The position numbers and the translations under genes were made by a program. 64,000 nucleotides of DNA, taken from assembly GCF_006442545.2 (NCBI RefSeq), contig NZ_CP083952.1:3031501-3095500 (forward strand). The letters are read 5' to 3'. Below are positions 42,312 to 52,054 of the stretch, one piece after another; within the stretch, counting starts at the first letter, position 1; each line of letters begins with the position of its first letter. The stretch is from Mesorhizobium sp. B2-1-8. GTDB taxonomy: Bacteria; Pseudomonadota; Alphaproteobacteria; Rhizobiales; Rhizobiaceae. The notes under the pieces are model-generated. The model was not told the DNA's origin. It searched no databases and saw only the letters and a list, made by a program, of their open reading frames with translations.

Positions 42312-43244
42312 TCACCCCTTCAAGACAGTGTCCGCCCAGGTGGCGAAATCGTCCATGATGACGTCCCGGTTCACGTCGTTCAGGCTTTCGTGGCGGGTGT
42401 CGGCGTAAACCTTTGAAACCAGATTCGAAAAGCCCATCGTGCGCATGCGGCTGGCGAGATGGGTGATGCCCTTGCCGTAGTCCGAGGCCGGGTCCTTTTC
42501 GCCGCCGACGATGGCGACAGGGATGTCGCGGCGAATGGCGGCAAAGCCTGCATCCTTGCCGCCGTTCAGCGCCATGGCGATCACATCGCGCCACATCGAA
42601 ATGGAGGCATCCCAGCCGCAGAGTGGATCGGCGATGTATTTCGCCACCTCCGCCTCGTCGCGCGACAGCCAGTCGAACAGCGTGCGATGGTTGGGCACCG
42701 CCTTGCCCCAGGCCTGGAAAGTCAGTTTCGGCAGCAGGCGCGACGGGACATCGGAGCCCAGCCGCATCCGTTCCCAGGCGAGAATACCGAGCGCCACCTG
42801 GCCGAGCAGGCCATGCGAGAAATTGCCGTTCCAGATCGCCGCCGCACGAACGCGCCCGGAGTGTCGTAACAGGTAGTTCAGCGCCACGGACGCGCCCATC
42901 GAGTGGCCGAGAAGGATCACCGGCAGGTTAGGCTGCTCGCCGGCGATGAGATCGTGGACGGCGTCGACATCGGCGATCACCTTGGCCGGGCCGTCCTTGT
43001 CGGCGAATCTGCCGAGCGGCGCGTCGGGTGCCTTGGTCGCGCCATGGCCACGGTGGTCGTGGACATAGACATGGAAGCCCCGGGCGGCCAGGAAACCGGC
43101 GAAGCGATCGTAGCGCGAGGCATGTTCGGCCAGGCCATGATTGATCTGGACCACCGCGCGTGGAGAGCTGTCGGCCTGCCGGACGAACAGATTGAGGTCG
43201 GCGCCGGTCGGCGAGCGGACCACGCGCTGCTGGCTGAATGGCAT
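42312..43244 (-). CDS. Alpha/beta hydrolase, monoacylglycerol-lipase-like
   Basis: 310 residues of the Hydrolase_4 type. The oxyanion segment QINHGLAEHASRY near residue 35, YVHDHRGHG near 60, nucleophile Ser in GHSMGA near 114, the late Asp in VGGEKDPASDYG and the His in YADTRHESLND complete a catalytic triad. Relatives include monoacylglycerol lipases and lysophospholipases (PldB). It appears to be a single gene, divergent from the RNase T2 gene across 185 bases. Confidence 0.87.
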   Translation of the reverse strand: MPFSQQRVVRSPTGADLNLFVRQADSSPRAVVQINHGLAEHASRYDRFAGFLAARGFHVYVHDHRGHGATKAPDAPLGRFADKDGPAKVIADVDAVHDLIAGEQPNLPVILLGHSMGASVALNYLLRHSGRVRAAAIWNGNFSHGLLGQVALGILAWERMRLGSDVPSRLLPKLTFQAWGKAVPNHRTLFDWLSRDEAEVAKYIADPLCGWDASISMWRDVIAMALNGGKDAGFAAIRRDIPVAIVGGEKDPASDYGKGITHLASRMRTMGFSNLVSKVYADTRHESLNDVNRDVIMDDFATWADTVLKG

Positions 43245-43429
43245 GCCCGCTGGTCTCCCCCTGGCTCCGCCCTCGTGATGTCCAACCTGTGCGCCGGTGC
43301 CAGATTTGCGTCAATCCGGCCTGCCGGCTTTTCCGCGACGATCTTTCTTGCCAGGGGCCTGCAAAATATCGCAATTCTGACATGGAGACAGCTTCAGTCT
43401 GTCGCCCACTTTCCAGCAGGGGATTCTCC

Positions 43430-44437
43430 ATGCGCGTTGCTGTTGTTTTCGGATTGGCCTTGCTGGCGGGATCGCTGGCAGGCGCGGCGCATGCCGACGT
43501 CAAGATGAGCGGCACCTTCGTGGCCGACGCTGCCTGTCCGGCGACGCAGGCGATCAAGAACGGCAAGAACCCCGGCAGTGTCTCGACCGATGCGGGCAAG
43601 ACCTACCAATTGCTGGCCGGCAACAAGGACGCTCCGACCCACTACCTCATCCTGGTGCCGGGCGCCGATCCCGAGCGCCGCTGGGTGAAGGTGAGCTGCG
43701 GTCATCTCTCGGGCAGCAGTGCCGCGACCGTGCCGGCGGCACCGAGCGGGCAAGGCAAGCCCGCGCCCGCGGGAAAGCCCGAATATGTCTTCGCGTTGAG
43801 CTGGCAGCCGGCCTTCTGCGAGACCAAGTCGAACAAGACCGAATGCAAGGCGCAAAATCCCAGCGAGTTTGATGCCACCAATTTCACACTGCACGGCCTG
43901 TGGCCGCAGCCGAACGGCAATTTCTATTGCCAGGCTTCGGCCAGCGACAAGGCCAATGACAGTCCGGCCCACTGGCAGGACCTGCCACCGGTCAACCTCG
44001 ATGCGGACACCCGCACCGAGCTCGACAAGGTGATGCCGGGCACCGCCTCGAAGCTGGAACGACATGAATGGATCAAGCACGGCACCTGCTACGGCAAAAG
44101 CCAGCAGGAGTATTTTTCCGACGCCCTCCATTTGATGCGTGAGGTCAACCGCTCGCCCGTGCGCGACCTCTTCGCCAAGAACATCGGTGGCAAGCTGACG
44201 GCGGACCAGATCCGCGGTGCCTTCGACCAGGCCTTCGGCGCAGGGGCGGGGGACCGGGTGCGTGTGTCCTGCCTTATCGATCCGTCGAGTGGCCGGCGGC
44301 TGATCGGCGAACTGACGCTCGGCCTTGCCGGTCCGATCGGCCCCAACAGCTCGCTCAAGGACCTGCTGCTGGCCTCGGTGCCGACCAACAAGGCCGGTTG
44401 CCCGACGGGCACGGTCGATCCGATCGGCTTCCAGTAA
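43430..44437 (+). CDS. Secreted RNase T2-family ribonuclease with N-terminal extension
   Basis: 335 residues from the ATG at 43430. Signal peptide (residues 1-22, ending GAAHA), then an extra region of about 95 residues (VKMSGTFVADAACPATQAI to WVKVSCGHL) and a Pro/Ala-rich linker before the RNase T2 domain. Both catalytic segments are intact: FTLHGLWPQ near residue 152 and HEWIKHGTC near 212. The enzyme would degrade RNA in the periplasm or outside the cell. The N-terminal extension with its two cysteines is longer than in E. coli RNase I and may be a separate binding domain. Confidence 0.9.
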   Translation: MRVAVVFGLALLAGSLAGAAHADVKMSGTFVADAACPATQAIKNGKNPGSVSTDAGKTYQLLAGNKDAPTHYLILVPGADPERRWVKVSCGHLSGSSAATVPAAPSGQGKPAPAGKPEYVFALSWQPAFCETKSNKTECKAQNPSEFDATNFTLHGLWPQPNGNFYCQASASDKANDSPAHWQDLPPVNLDADTRTELDKVMPGTASKLERHEWIKHGTCYGKSQQEYFSDALHLMREVNRSPVRDLFAKNIGGKLTADQIRGAFDQAFGAGAGDRVRVSCLIDPSSGRRLIGELTLGLAGPIGPNSSLKDLLLASVPTNKAGCPTGTVDPIGFQ

Positions 44438-44486
44438 GTGCGGGATCGCCGCTTCCGGTAGGCCGGAGCGGCCGTCGCGGAGAGAG

Positions 44487-45824
44487 CTAGACCTGGGCTG
44501 ACCTGGTCCAGGCAATTGCGGCGTCGGCCTCATGCCCGCCCGGTTCACCGACGACTCGGTCGCGTCCGGTAGATTTCGCCTTGTAGAGGCGCTGGTCGGC
44601 GAGCGCGAACAGGTCGGCCAGGCACTGCGTCGTTTCGCTGACGGTGGAAACACCGGCGCTGACGGTCAGTTCGAAGCGGCTGGTGGCGGCCGATGCCTTG
44701 AGCGCGGTGCGGACGCTTTCGCCAAACAGCCTGGCGACGGAATGCGGACGCGAACTCAGGATGGCGAATTCCTCGCCGCCGATCCGGAACACCTGGTCCT
44801 CGGCGCCTGCCGCCTCGCAAAGTACGGTCGCGACCGCCTTCAGCACCTTGTCGCCCTCGGCATGGCCGAAACGGTCGTTGATCGACTTGAAGTGGTCGAC
44901 ATCGACGACGAGCAGGCTGAGCGGCCTCGCCGTGCGCAGGCTGGACTGGACGGCGGCCTCACCGTCGGCGTCGAAGCGTCCGCGGTGCAGCAGGCCGGTG
45001 AGGCCGTCGCGGCCGACATGCTCGACCAGCGCCTCGTAGCGTTCGCGATAGGTCAGCGTCTCGAAAATGTCGGTCAGGCCGCGTGGCGTCTGGACGTCCC
45101 GGACCTCGAACCATTTGAGATAGGCGACCAGCATGGCGCTGAAAGTCAGTGCCGCCGCCAACTTGGCGAACCAGCCGCCGAAGAAGACCGCGATCGGTGC
45201 TCCGGCAACGAAATGCAGCGCGGTGAAGAAGCCGGCCTGGTCGAAGGTGAGCACGCAGGCAACCGAAATCAGGATGCGCGCGAACCGCGCCTTGCGCAAA
45301 GTGCGCCCAAGTTTTTCGTAGAGCAGGATGATCAGGATGGCGTCGATGACCAGCAGCGTCGTGCCCCACACCATCAGCCAGCCCATCTCGTCGATGAAGC
45401 CGATGTCGGGGAGCCGGCCATCGGGAAGTGGTGCGACGGCGTGCAGGCGAAGCAGCAGCACCAGCCCGATCATCAGCACATTGCCGAGCAGCAGGCCGTA
45501 GATCGGTTGGCGCACGGTGGCGGCGTCTTCCTTGATGTAAAGCAGAAGCAGCATGACCAGCTTTCCCGAAAACATGACCGCTGAGCCTGGCGAGACTAGG
45601 CCGAACGGCAGGGCGACGTAAAAGACGCTGGCGAGATAGGTTTCCAGGAAATGCATGACGCCGAGGGCGCAGACGAAGACGCCAAGGCCGATGCGCTTAC
45701 GGAACCGGAAAAGCGTCACCATGACGCTGAAGTAGACGACCGCTTCGGCAAGGAGCAGGAAACTGTTCAGCAATGCCGTCGATCCGATCTCTCTCTCGAA
45801 ATCGCGGCAAGCCGGCGATTCCAA
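44487..45824 (-). CDS. Membrane-bound diguanylate cyclase (GGDEF)
   Basis: 445 residues: seven to eight membrane helices (residues about 15-240), a short linker with ETLTYRERYEALVEHV, and a GGDEF domain (about 265-430). The active-site loop is RIGGEEF, and DVDHFKSINDRFGHAEGDKVL is the metal/GTP segment, so cyclase activity is expected. No RxxD inhibitory site is visible five residues before the GGEEF, so product inhibition may be absent. The membrane part probably senses a signal. It is divergent from ettA. Confidence 0.9.
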   Translation of the reverse strand: MESPACRDFEREIGSTALLNSFLLLAEAVVYFSVMVTLFRFRKRIGLGVFVCALGVMHFLETYLASVFYVALPFGLVSPGSAVMFSGKLVMLLLLYIKEDAATVRQPIYGLLLGNVLMIGLVLLLRLHAVAPLPDGRLPDIGFIDEMGWLMVWGTTLLVIDAILIILLYEKLGRTLRKARFARILISVACVLTFDQAGFFTALHFVAGAPIAVFFGGWFAKLAAALTFSAMLVAYLKWFEVRDVQTPRGLTDIFETLTYRERYEALVEHVGRDGLTGLLHRGRFDADGEAAVQSSLRTARPLSLLVVDVDHFKSINDRFGHAEGDKVLKAVATVLCEAAGAEDQVFRIGGEEFAILSSRPHSVARLFGESVRTALKASAATSRFELTVSAGVSTVSETTQCLADLFALADQRLYKAKSTGRDRVVGEPGGHEADAAIAWTRSAQV

Positions 45825-46030
45825 ACCCGATCCTGTTTTGACTTGGAAGGGTTAACCGGAGATTTCAGCGCGTCTCGTGACCGGTTGAAAACTTCGGCGG
45901 TAGCGCACACATGTCCGTGTGGTTGGCTCGACGTGGCAAAAGCGATTGCCGTTCGGCGCCGCATCGCCTACATAGCGGCCAACCTCCATTCAATTCGGCA
46001 AATCCAGTCAGTTTTTCAGGGAAAGCGCGC

Positions 46031-47680
46031 GTGGCACGCCAGTTCATCTATCACATGTCCGGCCTGTCGAAGGCCTACGGCACCAAGAAGGTGCTCGATA
46101 ACGTTCATCTGTCCTTCTATCCGGACGCCAAGATCGGCATCCTCGGCCCCAACGGCTCGGGCAAGTCCACGATCCTGCGCATCATGGCCGGGCTTGACAA
46201 GGAGTTCCAGGGCGAGGCCTGGCTGGCTGAGGGCGCGACCGTGGGCTACTTGGCGCAGGAACCGCAGCTCGACAACAGCAAGACCGTGATGGAAAACGTC
46301 ATGGACGGCGTTGCCAGGAAGACCGCCATCATCGAGCGCTACAACGAGCTGATGATGAACTATTCCGACGAGACGGCCGACGAGTCCGCCAAGCTCCAGG
46401 ATGAGATGGACCGGCTCAATTTGTGGGATCTCGAGCAGCAGGTCGAGATGGCTATGGACGCGCTGCAGTGCCCGCCGCCGGATTCCGAGGTGACCAACCT
46501 GTCCGGCGGCGAGCGTCGCCGCGTGGCGCTGTGCCGGCTGCTTCTGCAACAGCCCGATCTGCTTCTGCTCGACGAACCGACCAACCATCTCGACGCCGAG
46601 ACCACGGCGTGGCTGGAAAAGCACCTGCGCGACTATCCGGGCTCGGTGCTGATCATCACCCACGACCGCTACTTCCTCGACAACGTCACCGGCTGGATTC
46701 TCGAACTCGATCGTGGCCGCGGCATCCCGTACGAGGGCAACTACACCAGATATCTCGACGCCAAGGCCAAGCGCCTGATCCAGGAAGGCCGCGAGGACGA
46801 CGCCCGCCAGAAGTCGATCTGGCGCGAGCGCGAGTGGATCCAGTCCTCGCCGAAGGCTCGGCAGACCAAGTCCAAGGCGCGTATCAAGGCCTATGAGGAA
46901 CTGGTCGAGCAGTCACAGAACCGCAAGCCGACCGACACGCAGATAGTCATTCCGTCGAGCGAGCGTCTCGGCAATGTCGTCATCGAGGTCGAAGGCCTCA
47001 ATAAGGGCTTTGGCGACGAGCTCCTGATCGAGGATCTGTCGTTCAGGTTGCCGCCGGGCGGCATTGTCGGCGTCATCGGCCCGAACGGCGCCGGCAAGAC
47101 GACGCTGTTCAAGACGTTCACCGGCCAGGAGAAGCCGGACGCGGGCACCGTCCGCATCGGCGAGACGGTCAGGCTCGGCTATGTCGACCAGAGCCGCGAC
47201 GCACTCGATGCCAACAAGACGGTGTGGGAAGAGATATCCGGCGGCGCCGAGATCATCAAGCTCGGCAAGCACGAGGTCAACAGCCGCGCCTACTGCTCCT
47301 CCTTCAACTTCCGTGGCGGCGACCAGCAGCAGAAGGTCGGTAATCTCTCGGGCGGCCAGCGCAATCGCGTGCACCTGGCCAAGATGCTGAAGACCGGCGG
47401 CAATGTGCTGCTGCTCGACGAACCGACCAACGACCTTGATACGGAAACGCTGAGCGCGCTGGAAGACGCGCTGGAAGCCTATGCCGGCTGCGCGGTCATC
47501 ATCAGCCACGATCGCATGTTCCTCGACCGCATGGCCACCCACATGCTTGCCTTCGAGGGCGACGCGCATGTCGAATGGTTCGAAGGCAATTTCGAGGAAT
47601 ACGAGAAGGACAAGCTGCGCCGCATGGGCGCGGAAGCGGCGGCTCCGCACCGTATGACGCACAAGCGGCTGACGCGGTAA
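46031..47680 (+). CDS. ettA: Energy-dependent translational throttle protein EttA (ABC-F)
   Basis: 549 residues from the GTG at 46031 (AGGGA upstream); homologues start at the same [16 protein letters not shown]. Two ABC domains: Walker [10 protein letters not shown] near 39 and GPNGAGKTT near 350, signature [12 protein letters not shown] and [12 protein letters not shown], with Walker [13 protein letters not shown] and [11 protein letters not shown]. The EttA-type arm insertion lies in the first domain ([19 protein letters not shown] to PPPDSEV). EttA binds the ribosomal E site and restrains the first peptide bond according to ADP/ATP ratio. A longer open frame upstream to 45911 has no conserved sequence. 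Confidence 0.95.
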   Translation: MARQFIYHMSGLSKAYGTKKVLDNVHLSFYPDAKIGILGPNGSGKSTILRIMAGLDKEFQGEAWLAEGATVGYLAQEPQLDNSKTVMENVMDGVARKTAIIERYNELMMNYSDETADESAKLQDEMDRLNLWDLEQQVEMAMDALQCPPPDSEVTNLSGGERRRVALCRLLLQQPDLLLLDEPTNHLDAETTAWLEKHLRDYPGSVLIITHDRYFLDNVTGWILELDRGRGIPYEGNYTRYLDAKAKRLIQEGREDDARQKSIWREREWIQSSPKARQTKSKARIKAYEELVEQSQNRKPTDTQIVIPSSERLGNVVIEVEGLNKGFGDELLIEDLSFRLPPGGIVGVIGPNGAGKTTLFKTFTGQEKPDAGTVRIGETVRLGYVDQSRDALDANKTVWEEISGGAEIIKLGKHEVNSRAYCSSFNFRGGDQQQKVGNLSGGQRNRVHLAKMLKTGGNVLLLDEPTNDLDTETLSALEDALEAYAGCAVIISHDRMFLDRMATHMLAFEGDAHVEWFEGNFEEYEKDKLRRMGAEAAAPHRMTHKRLTR

Positions 47681-47727
47681 GGCCTTCATTGGGCGGCGAA
47701 TTTCTCAGGGATACGAGGAGAGCTCAA

Positions 47728-48498
47728 ATGGCTGATTGGTCCGCCGCCCAATATCTGAAATTCGAGGACGAACGCACACGGCCGGCGCGTGACCTCGCGG
47801 CCCAGGTGCCGGTGGATTTTCCGCGCCGCGTCGTCGACATCGGCTGCGGGCCGGGCAATTCGACCGAACTTCTGGTCGAGCGTTGGCCGGATGCGCAAGT
47901 GAGCGGCTTCGACACGTCGCCTGACATGATCGAAAAGGCGAGGGCACGCCTGCCCGATGTCAGCTTCGACCTCGCCGATGCGTCGACATGGCAGCCGGCC
48001 GAGCCCGTCAACGTCATCTTCGCCAATGCCGTGTTCCAGTGGCTGCCCACGCATCCAGCGGTGTTCCAGCGGCTGATGGGTTTTCTGGCGCCTGGTGGCG
48101 CGCTGGCGATCCAGATGCCCGACAATATGGGCGAGGATTCGCATCGCCTGATGCGGGAGACCGCGGTGCAAATGCCTTTCGCGGCGAAGATAAAGGGCGC
48201 GGCCCGTGCGCCGCTGCCGCCGGTATCGTTCTACTACGACCTTCTGTCGCCGCTCTCCGCTCGGCTCGACATCTGGCACACCATCTACAATCATCCGCTG
48301 GCCGACGCCGAGGCGATCGTCGAATGGGTGAAGTCGACCGGACTGAAGCCGTTTCTCGATCCGCTGGAAGCCGACGAGCGCAAGCTGTTCCTCGACAGCT
48401 ACACGGCCAAGATCGCCAAGGCCTATCCGAAGACCGCTGATGGCAAGGTGCTGCTGCGTTTCCCCCGCATTTTCATTGTCGCCAAGCGGGCGGGGTAG
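47728..48498 (+). CDS. tam: Trans-aconitate 2-methyltransferase-like SAM methyltransferase
   Basis: 256 residues from the ATG at 47728 (GAGGAG 6-7 bases upstream). Class I methyltransferase: [15 protein letters not shown] near residue 36 is the SAM loop, with [16 protein letters not shown] and [16 protein letters not shown] following. The opening [22 protein letters not shown] is characteristic of Tam, which esterifies trans-aconitate. It follows ettA by 47 bases in the same direction; co-transcription is possible but the functions are unrelated. Confidence 0.9.
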   Translation: MADWSAAQYLKFEDERTRPARDLAAQVPVDFPRRVVDIGCGPGNSTELLVERWPDAQVSGFDTSPDMIEKARARLPDVSFDLADASTWQPAEPVNVIFANAVFQWLPTHPAVFQRLMGFLAPGGALAIQMPDNMGEDSHRLMRETAVQMPFAAKIKGAARAPLPPVSFYYDLLSPLSARLDIWHTIYNHPLADAEAIVEWVKSTGLKPFLDPLEADERKLFLDSYTAKIAKAYPKTADGKVLLRFPRIFIVAKRAG

Positions 48499-48616
48499 GC
48501 TGGCGTAAACCTTGGTTTAAGCCGGTGTAAACCGGCCGAGTGAGAAAAGTGTTGCGCCGAAGCGTTTCGGCGCCCACATGAAGCCGCAATGCCCGCGGAC
48601 GGGACGGACTGGAAAC

Positions 48617-49738
48617 ATGCATCGCGTCATCATCAGCGGCATCGGCGCTGAAATTCCCAAGCCTGTCATCACGAATGAGGAACTGGTCGCCAGCTTCAAT
48701 GCCTGGGTCGATACGGAGAACGCGCGACGCCAGGATACCGGCGAGACCCTGCTGCAAAAATCGGATTCCGACTTCATCGTCCATGCCTCGGGCGTGCGCG
48801 CCCGCCATGTGATCGAACGGGAAGGTATTCTCGACCCGACCCGCATGGCGCCGCGCATTCCGGCGCGTTCGGACGACGCGCTCTCGCTGCAGGCGGAATT
48901 CGGCGTCGCTTCGGCCAGGAAGGCGATCGAGCACGCCGGCATCGCGGCGTCGGACATCGATCTGGTGATCTGCTCGTCCTCGCATCAGCAGAGGCCGTAT
49001 CCGGCGATCGCAATCGAAATGCAGCAGGCGCTGGGCACAAGGGGTGCCGGCTTCGATATGGGACTTGGCTGTTCGTCCGCGGCGGCTGCGCTGCACATGG
49101 CGGTCAATCTGGTGCGCTCGGGCGCGCACAAGCGCATCCTGGTGACCACGCCCGAAATCATCACCGGCCATCTCAATTTCCGCGATCGGCAGACGCATTT
49201 CATCTTCGGCGACGCTTCGGTGTCGATGGTCGTGGAGGGGCTCGCCCAGGGTGAGAAGCGGCCGGGCCGCTTCGAGGTGCTGGACACGCGCATCTGGACG
49301 CAGATGTCGAACAACATCCGCACCAATCTCGGCTACCACACGCGGACCGCGCAGGACGATCCCTACATGATCAACCTGGAAGGCAACCTCATCAAGCAGG
49401 TCGGCAACAAGGTGTTCAAGGAAGTCACCGTCGCCGGGCATAAATTCATCGTCGAATTCCTGGCCGAGCATGGGCTGACGCCACAGGCGGTCCGGCGCTT
49501 CTGGCTGCACCAGGCCAATGCGCGCATGAATGCGATGATCCTGAAGCTGGCATTCGGCCACGATGTCGGCCATGACCGCGCGCCCATGGTGCTGGAGCGG
49601 CTCGGCAATACGGCGGGCGCCGGCGCCATCGTCGCTCTGTCGGAAAACCATGCCGACATGAAGCCAGCCGATTTCGGCCTGATCTGCGCCTTCGGTGCGG
49701 GGTATTCGATCGGCGGCGCGCTGCTGAAAATGCTCTGA
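48617..49738 (+). CDS. Beta-ketoacyl-ACP synthase III (FabH-like) protein
   Basis: 373 residues from the ATG at 48617. The thiolase fold has Cys152 in GLGCSSAAAA, His in LHQANARM and Asn in LGNTAGAGA, the KAS III Cys-His-Asn triad. At 373 residues it is longer than E. coli FabH (317), and the extra sequence lies near the N-terminus (NAWVDTENARRQDTGETLLQ). Because it stands outside the usual plsX-fabH cluster, it is more likely an accessory enzyme that condenses acyl-CoA or acyl-ACP starters for a special fatty acid or signal. Substrate unknown. Confidence 0.88.
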   Translation: MHRVIISGIGAEIPKPVITNEELVASFNAWVDTENARRQDTGETLLQKSDSDFIVHASGVRARHVIEREGILDPTRMAPRIPARSDDALSLQAEFGVASARKAIEHAGIAASDIDLVICSSSHQQRPYPAIAIEMQQALGTRGAGFDMGLGCSSAAAALHMAVNLVRSGAHKRILVTTPEIITGHLNFRDRQTHFIFGDASVSMVVEGLAQGEKRPGRFEVLDTRIWTQMSNNIRTNLGYHTRTAQDDPYMINLEGNLIKQVGNKVFKEVTVAGHKFIVEFLAEHGLTPQAVRRFWLHQANARMNAMILKLAFGHDVGHDRAPMVLERLGNTAGAGAIVALSENHADMKPADFGLICAFGAGYSIGGALLKML

Positions 49739-49755
49739 TCGAGCGTCGCGCCGCG

Positions 49756-50322
49756 TCAGGCAGGTGCGAAGGGGACCAGCATCGGCACCCGCTTGGCGTA
49801 GTCGTCATAGGCGGGGCCGAGTTCGCCGCGCAGGAAACGCTCCTCCAGCCTCGCCTTCACGACGACGCCGATGATGAGCAGGGCCGTACCGACAATGCCC
49901 CAGACCGTGCCCTTCGCCACCATGGTGGCGAGCACGGACAGCAGCAGCCCGGTGTAGATCGGATGCCGGACCAGGCGATAGGGTCCGGTGTCGACCACGC
50001 GATGATCCGCCTTGGCGGTGACCGTGGCGGACCACAACCGCCCGAGATGGATGCGCGCCCACCACGCGAAGCCGATGCCGAGCGCGATCAGGGCAACGCA
50101 GGCCCAAGCTTCCGCAAGGGTCGGCGTCCACAATCTCAGCCTGCCTTCATAGCCGTGCGCTGGCACGAACAGCAGGACGGTGCCGGCCAGCCAGAAGACG
50201 CGATAGCGGGCCTCGGCCCCGATGGTGGCGCGTTTTTGCACTGGATCGGCCCATAGGGCCGCCGCCATCCATGTGACCACCCAGATCAACCAAAGCGCTG
50301 CGATCGCCGCTCCGGGACGCAT
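49756..50322 (-). CDS. Isoprenylcysteine carboxyl methyltransferase-like membrane protein
   Basis: 188 residues from the ATG at 50322, with GGAGG upstream. About five membrane helices and the conserved ICMT/PEMT cofactor region in the C-terminal half: VVDTGPYRLVRHPIYTGLLL near residue 110 and a final KARLEERFLRGELGPAYDDYAKRVP. Bacteria lack prenylated CaaX proteins, so members of this family probably methylate lipids or other small hydrophobic substrates. It is convergent with the KAS III-like gene, 17 bases apart. Confidence 0.87.
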   Translation of the reverse strand: MRPGAAIAALWLIWVVTWMAAALWADPVQKRATIGAEARYRVFWLAGTVLLFVPAHGYEGRLRLWTPTLAEAWACVALIALGIGFAWWARIHLGRLWSATVTAKADHRVVDTGPYRLVRHPIYTGLLLSVLATMVAKGTVWGIVGTALLIIGVVVKARLEERFLRGELGPAYDDYAKRVPMLVPFAPA

Positions 50323-50438
50323 GAGAACCTCCGTCGACGGTCTGGTCTTCACCATGAAGCCGACGCAGCGCGGCGGCAATGCGGCGCGGCGCCGTTTTTC
50401 GGTAAGAAGGTTGTGATCGAGCGGTCAGCGACTGGCCT

Positions 50439-50870
50439 CTATTCATTGGAGCAACTGAACATCCACTGCACGCCGAAGGCGTCGACCAGCATGCCGAAGC
50501 TGGTCCCCCAATATTGCCGGGCAAACGGCACGGTGATCCGGCCGCCTGCGGCCATGCGTGCGAAAAGTTCCTCGCGGGCGAAAACCTCTGGCGCTGCTGC
50601 GGGCCCGTCGAATTCCAGCATCATGGCGGACCCCTTCATCGGCTCCGCGTCGTCATTGTCCGAGGCGTGGAACAGCACACCCGGACCTTCGAAGCGGGCA
50701 TGCAGGACTTTTCCGCGCATGGCTTCGGTGCGCACCGGCATATTGTTGTCACCCCAGCGCAGCAGGACCGTTGCCCGGCCAAGACCACATTGTTCGTAGA
50801 AGGCCAGCGCAGCCTCGCAGTTGGTGGTGAAGAACAGCGACGGGGAGAGCCGCATCATCCTGTTCGTCAC
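50439..50870 (-). CDS. VOC-family (PhnB-like) protein
   Basis: 143 residues if started at the GTG at 50870, which overlaps the stop of the upstream tautomerase gene; an ATG at 50858 (MMRLSPSLFF) is an equally possible start. LFFTTNCEAALAFYEQCG opens the single VOC module, and RQYWGTSFGMLVDAFGVQWMF ends it, as in PhnB/YxeI-like proteins. The function of this subgroup is not established. It is the second gene of a probable operon under the divergent TetR regulator. Confidence 0.85.
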   Translation of the reverse strand: MTNRMMRLSPSLFFTTNCEAALAFYEQCGLGRATVLLRWGDNNMPVRTEAMRGKVLHARFEGPGVLFHASDNDDAEPMKGSAMMLEFDGPAAAPEVFAREELFARMAAGGRITVPFARQYWGTSFGMLVDAFGVQWMFSCSNE

Positions 50871-51289
50871 TGCGCGGCGGCGGTGGCGGCCGCGATGAGC
50901 GCGTCGCCGGTATATTGCCTGTCACCGATGCCCCAGCCGCCGTCGGGCGCATTGACGATGTTGATCCAGGTGTTTTCCGGCTTGTGCTCTGGGATACAGA
51001 GATCGGCGACGATGCCGGCGGCGGCGGTGACGAAATCCTTGCGGGCTTCGATCGAGCCAAGGGCGATATTGGGCAGCTTCAACTCGACCATAACGACCGG
51101 CCGGTTGGCGCCACCCGCGTAAATGTCGCGCGGCGGCAGGATATGGACGGTGCCGCCGACGATCGCGGTGAAGAACGAATTGCCGGTGGCGCCGGAGGCT
51201 TCGATGAGGGCAGCGCTCAGGCGCGGCAGGATTTCGCGCTCTCCCGCTGGGGTCAGTACGCCCTCCGGCGCGGTCACGGTGATCGGCAT
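50867..51289 (-). CDS. Tautomerase-superfamily protein
   Basis: 140 residues from the ATG at 51289, with AAGGAGA 6-8 bases upstream; the frame is open further to 51388 without family sequence. Pro1 after Met removal (MPITVTAPEGVLTPAGERE) is the catalytic base of 4-oxalocrotonate tautomerase-like and MIF-like enzymes. The double-length chain suggests two beta-alpha-beta units in one subunit. The gene is divergent from a TetR gene, with a palindromic site in between. Confidence 0.84.
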   Translation of the reverse strand: MPITVTAPEGVLTPAGEREILPRLSAALIEASGATGNSFFTAIVGGTVHILPPRDIYAGGANRPVVMVELKLPNIALGSIEARKDFVTAAAGIVADLCIPEHKPENTWINIVNAPDGGWGIGDRQYTGDALIAAATAAAQ

Positions 51290-51350
51290 TGCTTTTCTCC
51301 TTGGGTTGCACGGCCCTCGCCGGGAGGTCATCTTCCGGTTTGCCTGGTTA

Positions 51351-51366
51351 CATATCGATTGATATG
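51351..51366. promoter_or_regulatory. palindromic operator between divergent TetR and tautomerase genes
   Basis: CATATCGATTGATATG is a 6-bp-arm inverted repeat with a 4-base centre, in the 119-base gap between the two divergent start codons. It is the likely binding site of the TetR protein encoded at 51409. Confidence 0.55.
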
Positions 51367-51408
51367 TTATGAGGGAAAGGTGAGTCAATAGGTTTCGTAT
51401 CGATCACT

Positions 51409-52050
51409 ATGGAAAACTTGGACAAACCACGCGGCGGCCGGCCGCGCGCATTCGACCCGGACCGGGCGCTCGATGCCGCGATGCATCTCTTCTGGGAGCA
51501 CGGCTATGAAGCGACGTCGCTGGCCATGCTGCGCGAAGCGATGGGGCTGACGCCGCCACAGATCTACAACGCCTTCACCGACAAAGAGACTTTGTTTCGC
51601 GGGGCGTTGACGCGCTACCACGAGACCGAGATAGGCTTCGCGCTGGAAGCGCTGAGCGCGCCGGTGTCGACGGGGGAGGCGATCCGGCGCTTGCTGCTGG
51701 GCGCGGCGGCGGCCTATTCCAGGCCCGGCAAGCCGGGTGGCTGTCTTTTCGTCAGCGGCGCGCTGGCGGCCTCGCCGCAGGCGCAAGCCATTGCCGATGA
51801 GCTCAAGGCCTATCGCAAGGCGAGCGAGGCGGCGATCGCGGCGCGGCTGGCCAAAGGCAAGGCAGAAGGCGACGTGCCGGAAAACCTCTCCGTCGAAGGC
51901 TTCGCTAAATATATTGCGGGCGTCATGAACGGCATGTCGATCCAGGCACGGGACGGCGCGTCGACCGAAGAGTTGCGCATTTTGGCCCGAACCGCTCTTG
52001 CGGCCTTGCCGGCCGAAGGGCAAAACCAGGGCACGTCATCCAAGGAATGA
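51409..52050 (+). CDS. TetR-family regulator (divergent from the tautomerase/VOC operon)
   Basis: 213 residues. N-terminal HTH: GGRPRAFDPDRALDAAMHLFWEHGYEATSLAMLREAMGLTPPQIYNAF, close to AcrR/NemR-type repressors of the AefR-like subfamily with a C-terminal TetR_C domain that includes KPGGCLFVSGALAASP. The cysteine in GGCLF occupies the place of redox- or electrophile-sensing residues in NemR-like proteins; electrophile sensing is a guess. The stop is 4 bases before the MOSC gene start, so the two are likely co-transcribed. Confidence 0.88.
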   Translation: MENLDKPRGGRPRAFDPDRALDAAMHLFWEHGYEATSLAMLREAMGLTPPQIYNAFTDKETLFRGALTRYHETEIGFALEALSAPVSTGEAIRRLLLGAAAAYSRPGKPGGCLFVSGALAASPQAQAIADELKAYRKASEAAIAARLAKGKAEGDVPENLSVEGFAKYIAGVMNGMSIQARDGASTEELRILARTALAALPAEGQNQGTSSKE

Positions 52051-52054
52051 AGCC

